From NCBI RefSeq assembly GCF_000220395.1, contig NW_004086450.1, positions 124,001 through 188,000 of the forward strand: 64,000 nucleotides of DNA, in the 5' to 3' direction. Under the pieces are notes generated by a model that was not told the origin of the DNA, made no database searches, and saw only the letters and a program-made list of their open reading frames with translations. This stretch comes from Ichthyophthirius multifiliis. Its lineage: Eukaryota > Ciliophora > Oligohymenophorea > Hymenostomatida. Below, in pieces: positions 63,887 to 64,000 of the stretch. The position numbers and the translations under genes were made by a program. The number at the start of each line of letters is the position of its first letter. Positions within the stretch are counted from its first letter, which is position 1.

Positions 63887-64000
63887 TCAATAAGTTCCTA
63901 TATCGAATTAAGGTAAATTTTCCCATAGAATATTTAAAGCCATCTTTTGTAAATTCTCCATAATTTCAACACTTTCAAATAATAAAAATTATTCCCTTCC
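63887..64000 (-). CDS. C-terminal end of a gene entering from beyond the window
   Basis: Partial: the last 37 codons, reading FLLFESVEIMENLQKMALNI then LWENLPQFDIGTY and TGA 63889-63887. The frame is open to the window edge with non-A/T-driven composition. Too short to name. Confidence 0.5.

Overview
The window is about 85% A+T. It is almost certainly macronuclear DNA of an oligohymenophorean ciliate, and an Ichthyophthirius/Tetrahymena-type organism fits best. The decisive sign is the genetic code. Every recognisable protein is open only if TAA and TAG are read as glutamine and TGA is the sole stop. An ordinary six-frame translation therefore shows only short fragments. Other signs are short GT..AG introns (mostly 45-110 bases, nearly pure A/T), poly-Gln tracts written as TAA repeats, and families typical of ciliates. 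I infer the species group from these features; no marker gene proves it.

Layout. 1-10.3 kb, mostly + strand: an ERK7/MAPK15-type MAP kinase; an assembly gap whose two flanks are copies of one another; a GAF-domain protein; a probable Trm5-like tRNA methyltransferase; an ABHD17-type hydrolase. One small - strand gene lies among them. 10.3-20 kb, mostly - strand: a TBC (Rab-GAP) protein, an IQ-motif Q-rich protein, a Bax-inhibitor/TMBIM protein, a RING-H2 protein and a coiled-coil protein. 20-32 kb: a hypothetical gene and a small type I membrane protein (both +), an ATG101-like autophagy protein, two WD40 proteins (one a Cdc20/Cdh1 APC/C activator) and a leucine-rich-repeat-like protein. 32-48 kb, all -: a kinase with a second partial kinase-like C-lobe, an R-SNARE, AMP deaminase, an M16 (insulysin) metalloprotease and a dual-specificity phosphatase. 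48-64 kb: a giant WD40/Q-rich protein, a small Tim chaperone, an FLVCR-type MFS transporter, a CD36/LIMP-2 family protein, a very divergent tubulin, and the 3' end of one more gene.

Genes are separated by 0.3-2.3 kb of nearly pure A/T DNA in which I see no genes. There is no operon logic; these are independent single genes. Several concern signalling (kinases, phosphatase, GAF, IQ), vesicle traffic and autophagy (TBC, R-SNARE, ATG101), and cell cycle or cytoskeleton (Cdh1, ERK7, tubulin).

Several genes show single-base frame slips at homopolymer runs. I treat these as sequencing errors unless stated. Where a stop or splice site could not be fixed, the end given is approximate and the entry says so.
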